Shown one piece after another: positions 44,385 to 53,060 of a stretch of 64,000 nt of DNA; the first letter of the stretch is position 1; each line of letters opens with the position of its first letter. This DNA is from Burkholderia sp. IMCC1007 (GTDB taxonomy: Bacteria; Pseudomonadota; Gammaproteobacteria; Burkholderiales; Burkholderiaceae), in NCBI RefSeq assembly GCF_027257875.1, contig NZ_JAPVQY010000038.1:1-64000 (forward strand), in the 5' to 3' direction. The translations under genes were made by a program, and so were the position numbers. The notes under the pieces were generated by a model. That model did not search any database. It had not been told where the DNA came from and worked only from the letters and a program-made list of their open reading frames with translations.

Positions 44385-45382
44385 GCCGTCTCTCCCGTCG
44401 TGCCCGCGGCCGTTTTCACCGCGCGGACGATCGCGCGCTGCGCGAGCGCGACCTTGAATCCATTGCCGTCGAGCGGCCGCGCATCGTGCAACGCAAGCGC
44501 GGCGGCCTCGCGAATCGCCGCATCGGTCGGCGCGCGGCCCGCGAGATGCCGTTCCGCGGCCGTCGCACGCCACGGCTTGTGCGCGACGCCGCCGAGCGCG
44601 ATCCGCGCATCCGCCACACGCGCGCCTTCCATGCGCAACGCCGCCGCCACGGCCACCAGCGCGAACGCGTAGCTCGCGCGATCGCGCACCTTCAGATAGT
44701 GCGCATGGTCGGCAAAGCGCGGCGGCGGCAAGTCCACCGCGGTGATCAGTTCGCCCGGTTCGAGCGTCGTGTCGAGATCGGGCCGCTCGCCCGGCAGCCG
44801 GTGAAACGACGCGAACGGAATCTGCCGTGTGCCGCGCGGGCCGCTCACCTGCACGACGGCATCGAGGGCCGCGAGCGCGACGCTCATGTCCGACGGGTTC
44901 ACCGCCACGCACTGCGCACTCGCGCCGAGAATCGCGTGCATCCGGTTATGGCCGCCGATCGCCGCACAGCCGCTGCCCGGCTCGCGCTTGTTGCATTGCG
45001 TGAACGCGGGATCGTAGAAATACGGGCAGCGCGTGCGTTGCATCAGGTTGCCGCCGACGGTCGCCATGTTGCGCAATTGCGCGGACGCGCCGGCGAGCAG
45101 CGCCTGCGACAGCAGCGGATAGTCCGCGCGGACGCGCGGATGATCGGCGGCATCGCTGTTACGCACCAGCGCACCGATGCGCAGCCCGCCGCCGGGGAGC
45201 GCATCGACCGCGTCGAGGCCCGCGATGCGCGTGATGTCGATGAGCGCGACGGGCCGCGCGACGCCGCCCTTCATCAGGTCCAGCAGGTTCGTGCCGCCGC
45301 CGATGAAAGCGGCGCCCGGGCGCTGCGCCGCGCGCACGGCACCCGCGACGTCGGCGGCGCGTTCGTAGGAGATCGCTTCCAT
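44381..45382 (-). CDS. paoB: FAD-binding subunit (PaoB-like)
   Basis: 333 residues. FAD domain mark AFIGGGTNLLDLMKGG at about 25-40 and LRNMATVGGNLMQRTRCPYFYD. A Cys set (RCPYFYD, TQCNKREPGSGCAA) matches the extra [4Fe-4S] cluster known for PaoB. C-terminal CO-dehydrogenase-like domain with ALGGVAHKPWRATAAE. It passes electrons from the Mo centre of PaoC via PaoA. It overlaps paoC and starts 18 bases after the paoA stop. Confidence 0.93.
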   Translation of the reverse strand: MEAISYERAADVAGAVRAAQRPGAAFIGGGTNLLDLMKGGVARPVALIDITRIAGLDAVDALPGGGLRIGALVRNSDAADHPRVRADYPLLSQALLAGASAQLRNMATVGGNLMQRTRCPYFYDPAFTQCNKREPGSGCAAIGGHNRMHAILGASAQCVAVNPSDMSVALAALDAVVQVSGPRGTRQIPFASFHRLPGERPDLDTTLEPGELITAVDLPPPRFADHAHYLKVRDRASYAFALVAVAAALRMEGARVADARIALGGVAHKPWRATAAERHLAGRAPTDAAIREAAALALHDARPLDGNGFKVALAQRAIVRAVKTAAGTTGETA

Positions 45383-45400
45383 TGCGGTGCCCTCCTGCGC

Positions 45401-46153
45401 CTAGCTGCGGGTCGCGTGCGCGGCGCGCACCGCGGCGACGATGTTCGGGTACGCACCGCAGCGACACAGGTTGCCGCTCATGCGTTCGCGAATCTCGTCG
45501 TCCGACAGTTGCGCGGGACGATGCCGCACGTCGGCGGTCGCGGCGCTCGCCGCACCGGCCGCGAATTCGTCGAGCAGCGCCGTTGCGGAACACAGCTGGC
45601 CGGACGTGCAATAGCCGCACTGGAATGCATCGTGATCGACGAACGCACGCTGCATCGCGCTCGGCACGCCATCGCGCGCCAGCCCTTCGACGGTCGTGAT
45701 CCGCTGGCCCTCGTGCATCACGGCGAGGGTCAGGCATGCGTTGATGCGCCGCCCGTCGACGAGCACCGTGCATGCGCCGCACTGTCCGCGGTCGCAGCCC
45801 TTCTTCGTGCCCGTGAGCCCCGCGTATTCGCGCAGCGCATCGAGCAGCGTGACGCGCGGTTCGAGGTGCAACGCGTATTCGCGCCCGTTGATGTCGAGGC
45901 GCACAGGCTGCGCCGGTACCGCGTCGCGGTGCGGGGCAGCCGCAGGCGATGCCGCGGGCGCCTGCGCATGAACGTGCGGCGCCGCGCTCACCGTCGCGGC
46001 CGCCGCCGCGGATTGCAGGAAACGGCGCCGCGCGGCACTCGACGGCGTATCGTGCGACAACGGCAGCGCCGCTGGATGGCCGCGCCCGGGCGGCGACGCA
46101 ACGGCGTCGCGCGCGGGCTCGGCGGATGGGGGAATGGGTCGATCGCTGGACAT
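45401..46153 (-). CDS. paoA: [2Fe-2S] subunit with Tat signal (PaoA-like)
   Basis: 250 residues from MSSDRPIPPS at 46153. A twin-arginine signal (ARRRFLQSAAAAATVSAAP, about 41-59) sends the folded complex to the periplasm; PaoB and PaoC have no signal and ride along. The plant-type [2Fe-2S] domain has CDRGQCGACTVL and a fourth Cys about 12 residues on (RRINAC). The second, helical domain has FQCGYCTSGQLC and GNLCRCGAYPNI. First gene of the three-gene operon. The Tat leader is preceded by an unusually long 40-residue N-region. Confidence 0.93.
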   Translation of the reverse strand: MSSDRPIPPSAEPARDAVASPPGRGHPAALPLSHDTPSSAARRRFLQSAAAAATVSAAPHVHAQAPAASPAAAPHRDAVPAQPVRLDINGREYALHLEPRVTLLDALREYAGLTGTKKGCDRGQCGACTVLVDGRRINACLTLAVMHEGQRITTVEGLARDGVPSAMQRAFVDHDAFQCGYCTSGQLCSATALLDEFAAGAASAATADVRHRPAQLSDDEIRERMSGNLCRCGAYPNIVAAVRAAHATRS

Positions 46154-46674
46154 GAGTTCCGCTCGCTGCATGGTTGAGGGACGCAGATGTGCCGCCCGTG
46201 CCCGGATCACCGCGCGGAACGGCATGCATATCGGCGCAACGAGCAATTCCGGTGCCGCGCGCGGTGCCGCTGCCAATGGGGGACGGCAAGCGGCCGGCAT
46301 CCGAGCCTGTGTTGCGGCTTATGGCGCTACGCTGGCGCATGGCTGACGCGCGGCTGTCGAAGCGGCAAGAAACACCGGTGTCCGGCGCGGCCTTTCGATA
46401 CATCGGCCGCCGATTACCGATTTCGGCCGCGGTGCCGCGCACGGTGCGCGCATCGCAGCGCCCATTCGCCGCATTGCACACGCGTGTAAATGCGTGCGGC
46501 ATCTGCATCCGCGGGAAAATTGCGCCCGCGATACCGGCGCCGCGCGCGAAAGCGATTGGTCAGGTTTGCGAAAGCATTTTGCGATCACGTCGAGGTCGCA
46601 AACGATTCACTGAAACGTCGCACGGCATCGGCATACTCGGAAACGTTTCCCATCACCCTGCCTGGAGAGAAGTC
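46154..46674. other. 521-bp divergent promoter region
   Basis: Lies between the minus-strand pao operon and the plus-strand lipoprotein gene. I see no gene; open frames here are not protein-like. Promoters for both sides must lie here, but no clear site stands out. Confidence 0.4.
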
Positions 46675-46953
46675 ATGCATCGCGTTGCCCTCGCCGTCGT
46701 ACTGTGTGCCGCTGTCGTCACCGCCGCCTGCAGCGACGACGCATCGCACGACGCGCACCCGGCCGACGCGTCGCAACAGGCCCACGCACCGTCCGGCTCC
46801 GCGAGCGCGTTCAACAACGATGCAGGCGCGAACGCCGCCGCGTCCGATGCCGCACCGCTCGCACCGCCCGTCATTCACTACCCGCCCGATGACGACGACG
46901 CGAAGTCCGCGCCGGCCGCGGCCGCGCCCGGCGTCGCGTCGTCGCCGCACTGA
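46675..46953 (+). CDS. Small Ala/Asp-rich lipoprotein
   Basis: 92 residues, MHRVALAVVLCAAVVTAAC. A signal peptide ends in a lipobox-like VTAAC at residue 19. The mature part is low-complexity, rich in Ala, Asp, His and Pro (SDDASHDAHPADASQ; YPPDDDDAKSAP). Ribosome site GGAGAG upstream. Probably an anchored envelope lipoprotein of unknown role, possibly binding metal through its Asp/His clusters (speculative). Confidence 0.75.
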   Translation: MHRVALAVVLCAAVVTAACSDDASHDAHPADASQQAHAPSGSASAFNNDAGANAAASDAAPLAPPVIHYPPDDDDAKSAPAAAAPGVASSPH

Positions 46954-47007
46954 TCCGCGTTCCAGCCCCGTCCCTGTCCCCCGATCGCAGAACCGACGTG
47001 AAATAAC

Positions 47008-47228
47008 ATGACGTCATCCAGCCGCCGCCGTTTCCTGCACACCGTCGCACAGTCAGCGGGCGCCGCGTGCTGCATGCGGGCTTCGACCTGACGGCGACGA
47101 ACGGCAGGTACGCGTTCCCGGTGTATGGCCCGAACGGTTTCGTGCGGATGTTCTCGGGCAACGTGTCGGCCGCGACCGCGCGCAGCCGCAACCAGGCGCA
47201 GCCCGGTCAGATCGGTATCGGCCCGGCA
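47008..47228 (+). pseudogene. Phospholipase C remnant: Tat leader joined to C-terminal scrap
   Basis: The first frame gives MTSSSRRRFLHTVAQSAGAA, a Tat signal like those of Burkholderia non-haemolytic phospholipase C, then stops at 47091. In a second frame VLHAGFDLTATNGRYAFPVYGPNGFVR (split here across the text) and MFSGNV follow; GPNGFVR is the hallmark of the C-terminal DUF756 repeat of these enzymes. So about 600 catalytic residues appear deleted and the two ends joined out of frame near 47060-47070. The end of the scrap overlaps the 3' end of the convergent hydrolase gene. Not functional. Confidence 0.65.
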
Positions 47229-47852
47229 TCAGATCGCGTATGCGAGCGCGCGATCGACGAGCGTGGCGTCGAAGTTTTCGTCCGCTTCGCGAAAGCGCAG
47301 CGGCGCCGCGCAATGCACCAGCGTGTCGACGAAGTATTTGGCGCGCGGCCAGGGCCCGAAGCCGGCCGCGGTATTGATGTGTCCCGCATCGCCGAGGTTC
47401 ACGAACGCGCTGCCGAGCTGGTGCGCGAGCGTGCGCGCATCGGCGAGCGGCATCCACGGATCGGTTTCGCTGCCGATCACGATCGACGGCACCGCAAGCC
47501 GGCGCGCGTCGAACGGCCCGGCGAACGTGAATTTCTTCGGACTGGCGGGGGCGACGAGCAGCACGCCCGCGACATCGGCCACCTGCGGCCATTGCGCGAG
47601 CGCATGCGCGGCCGCGAGGCAGCCGAAGCTGTGCGCGGCGAGCACGAACGGGCCGCGCTCGCGCTCGAGCAGCGCACGGACGGACTGCGCCCAGCCCGCG
47701 AGGTCGGGCGCATCCCAGTCGGCCTGCTCGACCCGCAGCGCGCGCGGGAATTGCCGCTCCAGCCAGGTCTGCCAGTGAGCGCCTTCGCTGCCGTGCAGGC
47801 CCGGAACGGTCACGAGCCGCGGCGGCCACGCCGATTTGCTGCATGCGCGCAT
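47229..47852 (-). CDS. RBBP9/YdeN-family alpha/beta hydrolase
   Basis: 207 residues from MRACSKSAWPPRLVTVPGLHG; start at 47852, since the frame before it is not protein-like. Small serine hydrolase fold: PGLHGSEGAHWQTWLE, nucleophile Ser75 in AAHSFGCLAA, an acid Asp in GSETDPWMP and His in GDAGHINTAAGFG. RBBP9-like bacterial proteins are putative esterases of unknown substrate. Cytoplasmic. Its 3' end abuts the phospholipase scar. Confidence 0.9.
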   Translation of the reverse strand: MRACSKSAWPPRLVTVPGLHGSEGAHWQTWLERQFPRALRVEQADWDAPDLAGWAQSVRALLERERGPFVLAAHSFGCLAAAHALAQWPQVADVAGVLLVAPASPKKFTFAGPFDARRLAVPSIVIGSETDPWMPLADARTLAHQLGSAFVNLGDAGHINTAAGFGPWPRAKYFVDTLVHCAAPLRFREADENFDATLVDRALAYAI

Positions 47853-48105
47853 GATTGCCCTCGCTTGCGTTGCTTGGTGACGATTGGAGACGAGCTTCGA
47901 TTGTGGCGCGCCGCGCACGGCCGCCGAACCAATTTTTTGTGCTTTGCTTTTGCACGGGCCGCCGCGCGCCGGGCCCGTGTGGCGCTGCTGCGGCGGCATG
48001 ACGGCGCAACGCGCCGCGAGACCGTAGAATGTGGGCTTCCCGCTTGCCACGCATCGGATCGGGCCGGGCGCTGCCGCGCCGGTGCCGATCGACAGGAGAC
48101 GCCCG

Positions 48106-48543
48106 ATGTCCGCTACGCCCGCCGGCGCGCTGCGCCCTTTCCATCTCGCCTTTCCCGTGTCGAGCCTCGTCGACGCGCGCGCGTTCTACGGCGGCCTGCT
48201 CGGATGCCCCGAAGGCCGCAGCTCCGAGCACTGGGTCGACTTCGACTTCTTCGGGCACCAGCTCGTCGCGCACCTCGCGCCGGACCAGACCGGCGCCAGC
48301 GCGGTCAATCCGGTCGATGGCGATGACGTGCCCGTGCGCCACTTCGGCGTCGTGCTGTCGATGGACGAGTGGCATGCGCTCGCCGAAAAACTGCGGGCCG
48401 CGCACACGCGCTTCGTGATCGAGCCGCACATCCGCTTCAAGGGCGAGGTCGGCGAGCAGGCAACCATGTTCTTCCTCGATCCGTGCGGCAATGCACTGGA
48501 GTTCAAGGCATTCGCCGACATCGGCCAGCTGTTCGCGAAGTAA
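48106..48543 (+). CDS. VOC (glyoxalase/bleomycin-resistance fold) protein
   Basis: 145 residues from MSATPAGALRPFHLAFPVS; GGAGA precedes this start. Two beta-alpha-beta-beta-beta halves: PFHLAFPVSSLVDARAFYGGLLGC, then VRHFGVVLSMDEWHALAEKL and TMFFLDPCGNALEFKAF, giving His and Glu metal ligands. Likely a metal-dependent dioxygenase/lyase-type enzyme; substrate unknown. First gene in a five-gene run; the next starts four bases after its stop. Confidence 0.9.
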   Translation: MSATPAGALRPFHLAFPVSSLVDARAFYGGLLGCPEGRSSEHWVDFDFFGHQLVAHLAPDQTGASAVNPVDGDDVPVRHFGVVLSMDEWHALAEKLRAAHTRFVIEPHIRFKGEVGEQATMFFLDPCGNALEFKAFADIGQLFAK

Positions 48544-48547
48544 GCGC

Positions 48548-49489
48548 ATGAAGATCCTGTTCCATTCGCCGCACCAGGAAGCCGCCGCGTGGCGCGACGC
48601 GATCGCGCACGCATTGCCCGAAGCCGAGTTGCGCGCGTGGCAGCCGGGCGACACCGCCCCCGCCGATTACGCGCTGGTATGGCGCGCGCCGCGCGAGTTC
48701 TTCACGCCGCGCGACGGATTGCGCGCGATCTTCAACCTCGGCGCGGGCGTCGACGCGCTGCTCGCGCTCGAGCGCGACCATCCCGGCACGCTGCCGCGCG
48801 ACGTGCCGCTGGTGCGCCTCGAGGATTCCGGCATGGCGCAGCAGATGATCGAATACGTCGCGCATGCCGTGCTGCGCTACCTGCGCCGCTTCGACGAATA
48901 CGAAACGCTGCAGCGCGAGCGCCGCTGGCAGCCACTTGCGCCGCATCCGCGTGCGGGCTTCACCGTCGCCGTGCTCGGCCTCGGCGTGCTCGGCGCGCAG
49001 GTCGCGCAGGGGCTCGCGGCGCTCGGCCTGCCGGTGCGCGGCTACAGCCGCAGCCCGAAGCAGCTCGACGGGATCGAAACCTTCGCGGGCGACGGCGCGC
49101 TCGACGCGTGCATCGACGGCGCGAAGGTGCTCGTGAATCTGCTGCCGAGCACGGCCGATACCGATGGCATCCTGTCGGCGCGCACCTTCGCGCGGCTCGC
49201 ACCGGGTGCGTACGTCATCAACGTCGCGCGCGGCGCGCATCTCGTCGAAGCCGACCTGCTCGACGCGCTCGCGAGCGGCCAGCTCGCCGCCGCGACGCTC
49301 GACGTGTTCCGGCACGAGCCGCTGCCGGCCGAGCATCCGTTCTGGCACGCACCGCGCATCACGATCACCCCGCACAGCTCCGCCGAGACGCTGCGCGACG
49401 AAGCCGTCGAACAGATCGCCGGCAAGATCCGCGCGCTGGCGCGCGGCGAGCGCGTCGGCGGTGTCGTCGACTACGCGCGCGGCTACTGA
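48548..49489 (+). CDS. ghrA: Glyoxylate/hydroxypyruvate reductase A-like
   Basis: 313 residues, E. coli GhrA has 312. D-2-hydroxyacid dehydrogenase: the Rossmann motif VLGLGVLGAQVAQGL near 140-154, the catalytic Arg in INVARGAHLVE near 225, the Glu in FRHEPLPAEHPFW and the His in TITPHSSAET near 280. It reduces glyoxylate and hydroxypyruvate with NADPH. Cytoplasmic. Coupled tightly to the VOC gene and 29 bases before the HMG-CoA lyase gene. Confidence 0.93.
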   Translation: MKILFHSPHQEAAAWRDAIAHALPEAELRAWQPGDTAPADYALVWRAPREFFTPRDGLRAIFNLGAGVDALLALERDHPGTLPRDVPLVRLEDSGMAQQMIEYVAHAVLRYLRRFDEYETLQRERRWQPLAPHPRAGFTVAVLGLGVLGAQVAQGLAALGLPVRGYSRSPKQLDGIETFAGDGALDACIDGAKVLVNLLPSTADTDGILSARTFARLAPGAYVINVARGAHLVEADLLDALASGQLAAATLDVFRHEPLPAEHPFWHAPRITITPHSSAETLRDEAVEQIAGKIRALARGERVGGVVDYARGY

Positions 49490-49518
49490 ATTCGCCCTAC
49501 ATGACACCGGAGACAACC

Positions 49519-50451
49519 ATGACATTCCCCACCGCCGTCAAGATCGTCGAAGTCGGCCCGCGCGACGGGCTGCAGAATGAAAAGACCTTCGTGCCGACCG
49601 ATGTGAAGATCGCGCTCGTCGATCGCCTGTCGCAAGCCGGCTTCCGCAATATCGAGGCCGCGTCGTTCGTGTCGCCGAAATGGGTGCCGCAGATGGCCGA
49701 CGGCGCCGACGTGATGGCCGGCATCGAGCGTCGCGCGGGCACCGTCTATTCGGTGCTCACGCCGAACCTGAAGGGTGTCGAGAACGCGCTCGCCGCGCGC
49801 GCCGACGAAGTGGTGATCTTCGGTGCGGCGAGCGAAGCGTTCTCGCAGCGGAACATCAACTGCAGCATCGCCGAGAGCATCGCGCGCTTCGAGCCGGTCG
49901 CGAAGGCCGCGAAGGATGCCGGCGTGCGGCTGCGCGGCAGCGTGTCGTGCACGCTCGGCTGCCCGTACCAGGGCGAGGTGCCCGTCGCATCGGTGGTCGA
50001 CGTCGTCGAACGGTTCGCCGCGCTCGGCTGCGACGAGATCGACATCGCCGACACGATCGGCGTCGGCACGCCGAAGCGCACGCGCGAAGTGCTGTCCGCC
50101 GTCACGCGCGTGTTCCCGCGCGAACGGCTGTCGGGCCACTTCCACGACACCTACGGCCAGGCGCTCGCGAACATCTATGCGGCGCTGTTCGAAGGGATCG
50201 AGATCTTCCACGCATCGGTGGCCGGCCTCGGCGGCTGCCCGTATGCGAAGGGCGCGACCGGCAACGTCGCGACCGAGGACGTGCTGTACCTGATGCAGGG
50301 CCTCGGCATCGAGACCGGCATCGATCTCGCACAGGTCGTCGCCGCCGGCGACTTCATCTCGAACGCGATCGGCCGCGCGAACGTGTCGCGCGCCGGTCGC
50401 GCGCTGCTCGCCAAGGCCCAGAGCGCGGCCGACGCGGCGAGCTGCGTCTGA
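49519..50451 (+). CDS. Hydroxymethylglutaryl-CoA lyase
   Basis: 310 residues from MTFPTAVKIVEVGPRDGLQNE; an ATG at 49501 would add six residues. HMG-CoA lyase splits HMG-CoA into acetoacetate and acetyl-CoA at the end of leucine breakdown. Marks: RDGLQNE (about 15-21) with catalytic Arg/Asp, CTLGCPYQGEV, the metal-binding HFHDTYGQ near 203 and the signature GLGGCPYAKGATGN with the active Cys near 240. Called mvaB or yngG in other genomes. Other leucine genes are not adjacent. Confidence 0.95.
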   Translation: MTFPTAVKIVEVGPRDGLQNEKTFVPTDVKIALVDRLSQAGFRNIEAASFVSPKWVPQMADGADVMAGIERRAGTVYSVLTPNLKGVENALAARADEVVIFGAASEAFSQRNINCSIAESIARFEPVAKAAKDAGVRLRGSVSCTLGCPYQGEVPVASVVDVVERFAALGCDEIDIADTIGVGTPKRTREVLSAVTRVFPRERLSGHFHDTYGQALANIYAALFEGIEIFHASVAGLGGCPYAKGATGNVATEDVLYLMQGLGIETGIDLAQVVAAGDFISNAIGRANVSRAGRALLAKAQSAADAASCV

Positions 50452-50475
50452 CACCGACTTTCACGGATCGACCTC

Positions 50476-50982
50476 ATGACGACACCTGCTTCATTCGACT
50501 CTCTCCCCGATTCCGCGCGACGCGTCGCGCTGCTGCTGCGCGAGCGCGGCCATGCGAAAGGCATCGTGATGCTCGCCGAAACCGGCAAGACCTCGGCCGA
50601 GGCCGCGGCCGGGCTCGGCTGCTCGGTCGCGCAGATCGCGAAGTCGATCCTGTTTCGCCGTGAGTCGGACGGCGCGCCGGTGCTCGTCGTCGCGAGCGGG
50701 GTGAACCGTGTCGACGAGAAGAAAGTCGCCGCCCAGGTCGGTGCGGTCGGCCGCGCGGATGCGAAGTTCGTGCGCGACAACACCGGCTATGCGATCGGCG
50801 GCGTGTGCCCGATCGGCCATCTGGTCGAACCGGTCACGCTGATCGACGCCGACCTGCTCGGGCTCGACAGCCTGTGGGCGGCCGCCGGCCATCCGCACGC
50901 GGTGTTCAACCTGTCGCCGGACGAACTCGTGTCGCTGACGGGCGCGCCGATCGCGGACATCGCGCAGCGCAACGACGCATGA
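50476..50982 (+). CDS. YbaK/EbsC-family aminoacyl-tRNA deacylase
   Basis: 168 residues, the normal size of stand-alone YbaK/ProX editing proteins. Marks: TSAEAAAGLGCSVAQIAKSILF, the Lys in VNRVDEKKVAA, and the glycine loop GYAIGGVCPIGH near 113-124. The family hydrolyses mischarged tRNA such as Cys- or Ala-tRNAPro. Cytoplasmic. Stop overlaps the next start (ATGA). Confidence 0.92.
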   Translation: MTTPASFDSLPDSARRVALLLRERGHAKGIVMLAETGKTSAEAAAGLGCSVAQIAKSILFRRESDGAPVLVVASGVNRVDEKKVAAQVGAVGRADAKFVRDNTGYAIGGVCPIGHLVEPVTLIDADLLGLDSLWAAAGHPHAVFNLSPDELVSLTGAPIADIAQRNDA

Positions 50983-51185
50983 GCGACGCACCGGTAATGG
51001 TCGGCACGGTCGCGTCGCCGTGCACGGACGTATGCAGGATCGACCCGCGTACCGACTGGTGCGCGGGCTGCCTGCGCACGCGCGACGAAATCAAGGGGTG
51101 GCGCACGTCGGACGACGACGCGAGGCGCATGCTGCTCGCGCGTCTCGATGCGCGCCGGCGACTGCTCGCGGGCAGCGGCACATAA
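50979..51185 (+). CDS. DUF1289 protein
   Basis: 68 residues with the DUF1289 core: SPCTDVCRIDPRTDWCAGCLRT, four Cys that probably bind zinc or an Fe-S cluster, followed by EIKGWRTSDDDARR. Function unknown; the family is often found near Fe-S or redox genes. Last gene of the run, overlapping ybaK by four bases. Confidence 0.9.
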   Translation: MSDAPVMVGTVASPCTDVCRIDPRTDWCAGCLRTRDEIKGWRTSDDDARRMLLARLDARRRLLAGSGT

Positions 51186-51195
51186 AAGCGGCGCA

Positions 51196-51230
51196 CAAAA
51201 AAAAGCCGTTCAGCCTCGCGGGCGAACGGC
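51196..51230 (-). terminator. Rho-independent terminator
   Basis: GCCGTTC and GAACGGC pair around a GC-rich middle; the A run at 51197-51204 becomes a T run on the minus strand, so it mainly serves transcripts from the right (the EamA gene). A weak plus-strand role is possible. Confidence 0.6.
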
Positions 51231-51461
51231 ATCGAGATCGGAATCCTGTGAACGTGATCAACGTCACAGCCCGAATCATACGAGCGACGCTGCAGCGTCG
51301 CATCGGGTGTTTCCCTACAACTTCTTACAGCGTTTCTCACGCACGCGCGCAGGCCGCCTGCGCGCGCATTCTTCGATGCCCCGCGGCAGCCGCGACGCAC
51401 CGTCCGCACGAGCCGTGGCAGCGCACCGTGATGAATCGTAGCGGCAAACCAAACGCGCGTT

Positions 51462-52367
51462 TCAGTTCCGCACCGCCGCGCGACGCGCGGGCACGATGCG
51501 CCAGCCGAGGTTCACGCCGGCCGCCGCGAGCAGGATCAGGAGCGCGCCGAACACCTGCGTCCACGCAAGCGTCTGCCCGAACGCGACGCGATCGACGATG
51601 ATCGCGACGACCGGATAGACGAACGACAGCGCGCCCGTCATCGCGACCGGCAGCTTCTGGATCGCGCCGTACAGCAGCACGTACATCAGCCCCGTGTTCA
51701 CGACACCGAGCACGACGAGATCGAGCCACTGCACGGGCGTCGCGGGCAACGTGCCGAACTGCGCGAACGGCGCGAGCAGCACGATGCCGAGGCCGGCCTG
51801 CAGCAGCGCGAGCAGATGCGGCGGCGTGCCCTTCAGGTGCTTCGTGACGATCGACGACACGGCGTACAGGAACGCCGCGCCGAGCGACAGCGCGACGCCT
51901 TCGAGGTATTCGCCGGGCACCGCGAGCACGGCGGGCTCGACGCGCACCACGCACACGAGCCCGACGAAGGCGAGCGCGAGCCACGCGATCGTCGACGCGC
52001 CGATCCGTTCGCGGAACACGATCGCGCCCAGCGCGACGAGCATGAACGGCTGCGTGTTGTAGACGGCGGTCGCCATCGAGATCGACGCGCGCGAATAGGC
52101 GGCGAACAGCAGCAGCCAGTTCGCGACGATCGCGACGCTGCCGAGCGTCGCGAGCGCGAGCATGCGCGGCGAGAACAGCGCGCGGCGCAGGAAGCCGAGC
52201 GCCGCGCAGACGATCGCGAGCGTCGCCGCACCGAACAGGCAGCGGAAGAACACGACATTGGTGAGCGGCTGCTGCGACGACATCACCAGCCAGCCGATCG
52301 TGCCGGACATCATCATCGCGACGACCATCTCGGCGGCGCCGCGGCGGGTTTCGTTCGAGGCCATCAT
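51462..52367 (-). CDS. EamA/DMT-family transporter
   Basis: 301 residues with ten predicted membrane helices in two EamA repeats (about 12-140 and 155-290). Typical segments: VVFFRCLFGAATLAIV, NWLLLFAAYSRASISMATAVYNTQPFMLV (split) and YPVVAIIVDRVAFGQTLAWTQVFG. DMT proteins export amino acids or metabolites across the inner membrane. Divergent from the Lrp-type regulator with 110 bp between, suggesting an amino-acid exporter under Lrp-like control. Confidence 0.92.
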   Translation of the reverse strand: MMASNETRRGAAEMVVAMMMSGTIGWLVMSSQQPLTNVVFFRCLFGAATLAIVCAALGFLRRALFSPRMLALATLGSVAIVANWLLLFAAYSRASISMATAVYNTQPFMLVALGAIVFRERIGASTIAWLALAFVGLVCVVRVEPAVLAVPGEYLEGVALSLGAAFLYAVSSIVTKHLKGTPPHLLALLQAGLGIVLLAPFAQFGTLPATPVQWLDLVVLGVVNTGLMYVLLYGAIQKLPVAMTGALSFVYPVVAIIVDRVAFGQTLAWTQVFGALLILLAAAGVNLGWRIVPARRAAVRN

Positions 52368-52477
52368 GGACTCCGTTCGACGAGAGAAGATGACTTCGAT
52401 TCTAGAAACTTGCCTTCCGCGCTTCCACGGCTAAACTGAAGCGAAACAGCCGATTCACCTTCGAAAGCAAAGCGATC

Positions 52478-52969
52478 ATGCCGAAACGCCTTTCCCCGCC
52501 CGCCGTCGCGTCGCTTGACGCGACCGACCGCGCGATCCTTGCCGCACTCGCCGAGGATGCCCGCGTCGCGACCAGCGAGCTGGCGCGCCAGATCGGGCTG
52601 TCGGCGCCCGCCACGGCGGACCGCGTGCGGCGGCTCGAAGCGCAAGGCGTGATCGCCGGCTTCACCGTCGAGCTCGACCCGCGCGCGCTCGGCTACACGC
52701 TGCAGGCGATCGTCCGCGTGAAGCCGCTGCCGGGGCAGCTGCATCTGGTCGAGGAGGTATTGCGGCGGATTCCGGAATTCGTCGAATGCGACAAGGTGAC
52801 CGGCGACGACTGTTTCATCTGCCGGCTCTACCTGCGCACGATCGAACAGCTCGACGACATCCTCGCGAAGGTGACCGAGCGTGCGGAAACGAGCACGGCG
52901 ATCGTGAAATCGACGCCCGTGCCGCGCCGCCTGCCGCCGCTCGCCGGAGACGACGCCGCGCACCGCTGA
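52478..52969 (+). CDS. Lrp/AsnC-family regulator
   Basis: 163 residues. HTH at about 14-60: LDATDRAILAALAEDARVAT, ELARQIGLSAPATADRVRRLE. The RAM effector domain (about 75-150) has LGYTLQAIVRVKP, DKVTGDDCFICRLYLRTIEQLDDIL. Lrp-like proteins sense amino acids as octamers. It is divergent from the EamA gene, its likely target. Confidence 0.93.
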   Translation: MPKRLSPPAVASLDATDRAILAALAEDARVATSELARQIGLSAPATADRVRRLEAQGVIAGFTVELDPRALGYTLQAIVRVKPLPGQLHLVEEVLRRIPEFVECDKVTGDDCFICRLYLRTIEQLDDILAKVTERAETSTAIVKSTPVPRRLPPLAGDDAAHR

Positions 52970-52988
52970 ACGCCGGACGCGCGGCGCC

Positions 52989-53052
52989 GAGGTTCCGCCG
53001 AGGTTCCGCCTGAGTTCCGCCGGGTTCCGCCGGGTTCCACCGAGGCTCCACC
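52989..53052. repeat. Tandem 10-11-bp repeat
   Basis: Six units of the form GAGGTTCCGCC, with 10-bp variants GGGTTCCGCC, between the convergent Lrp-type and dehalogenase-type genes. Low-complexity slippage array. Confidence 0.85.
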
Positions 53053-53060
53053 GGCGCCGT

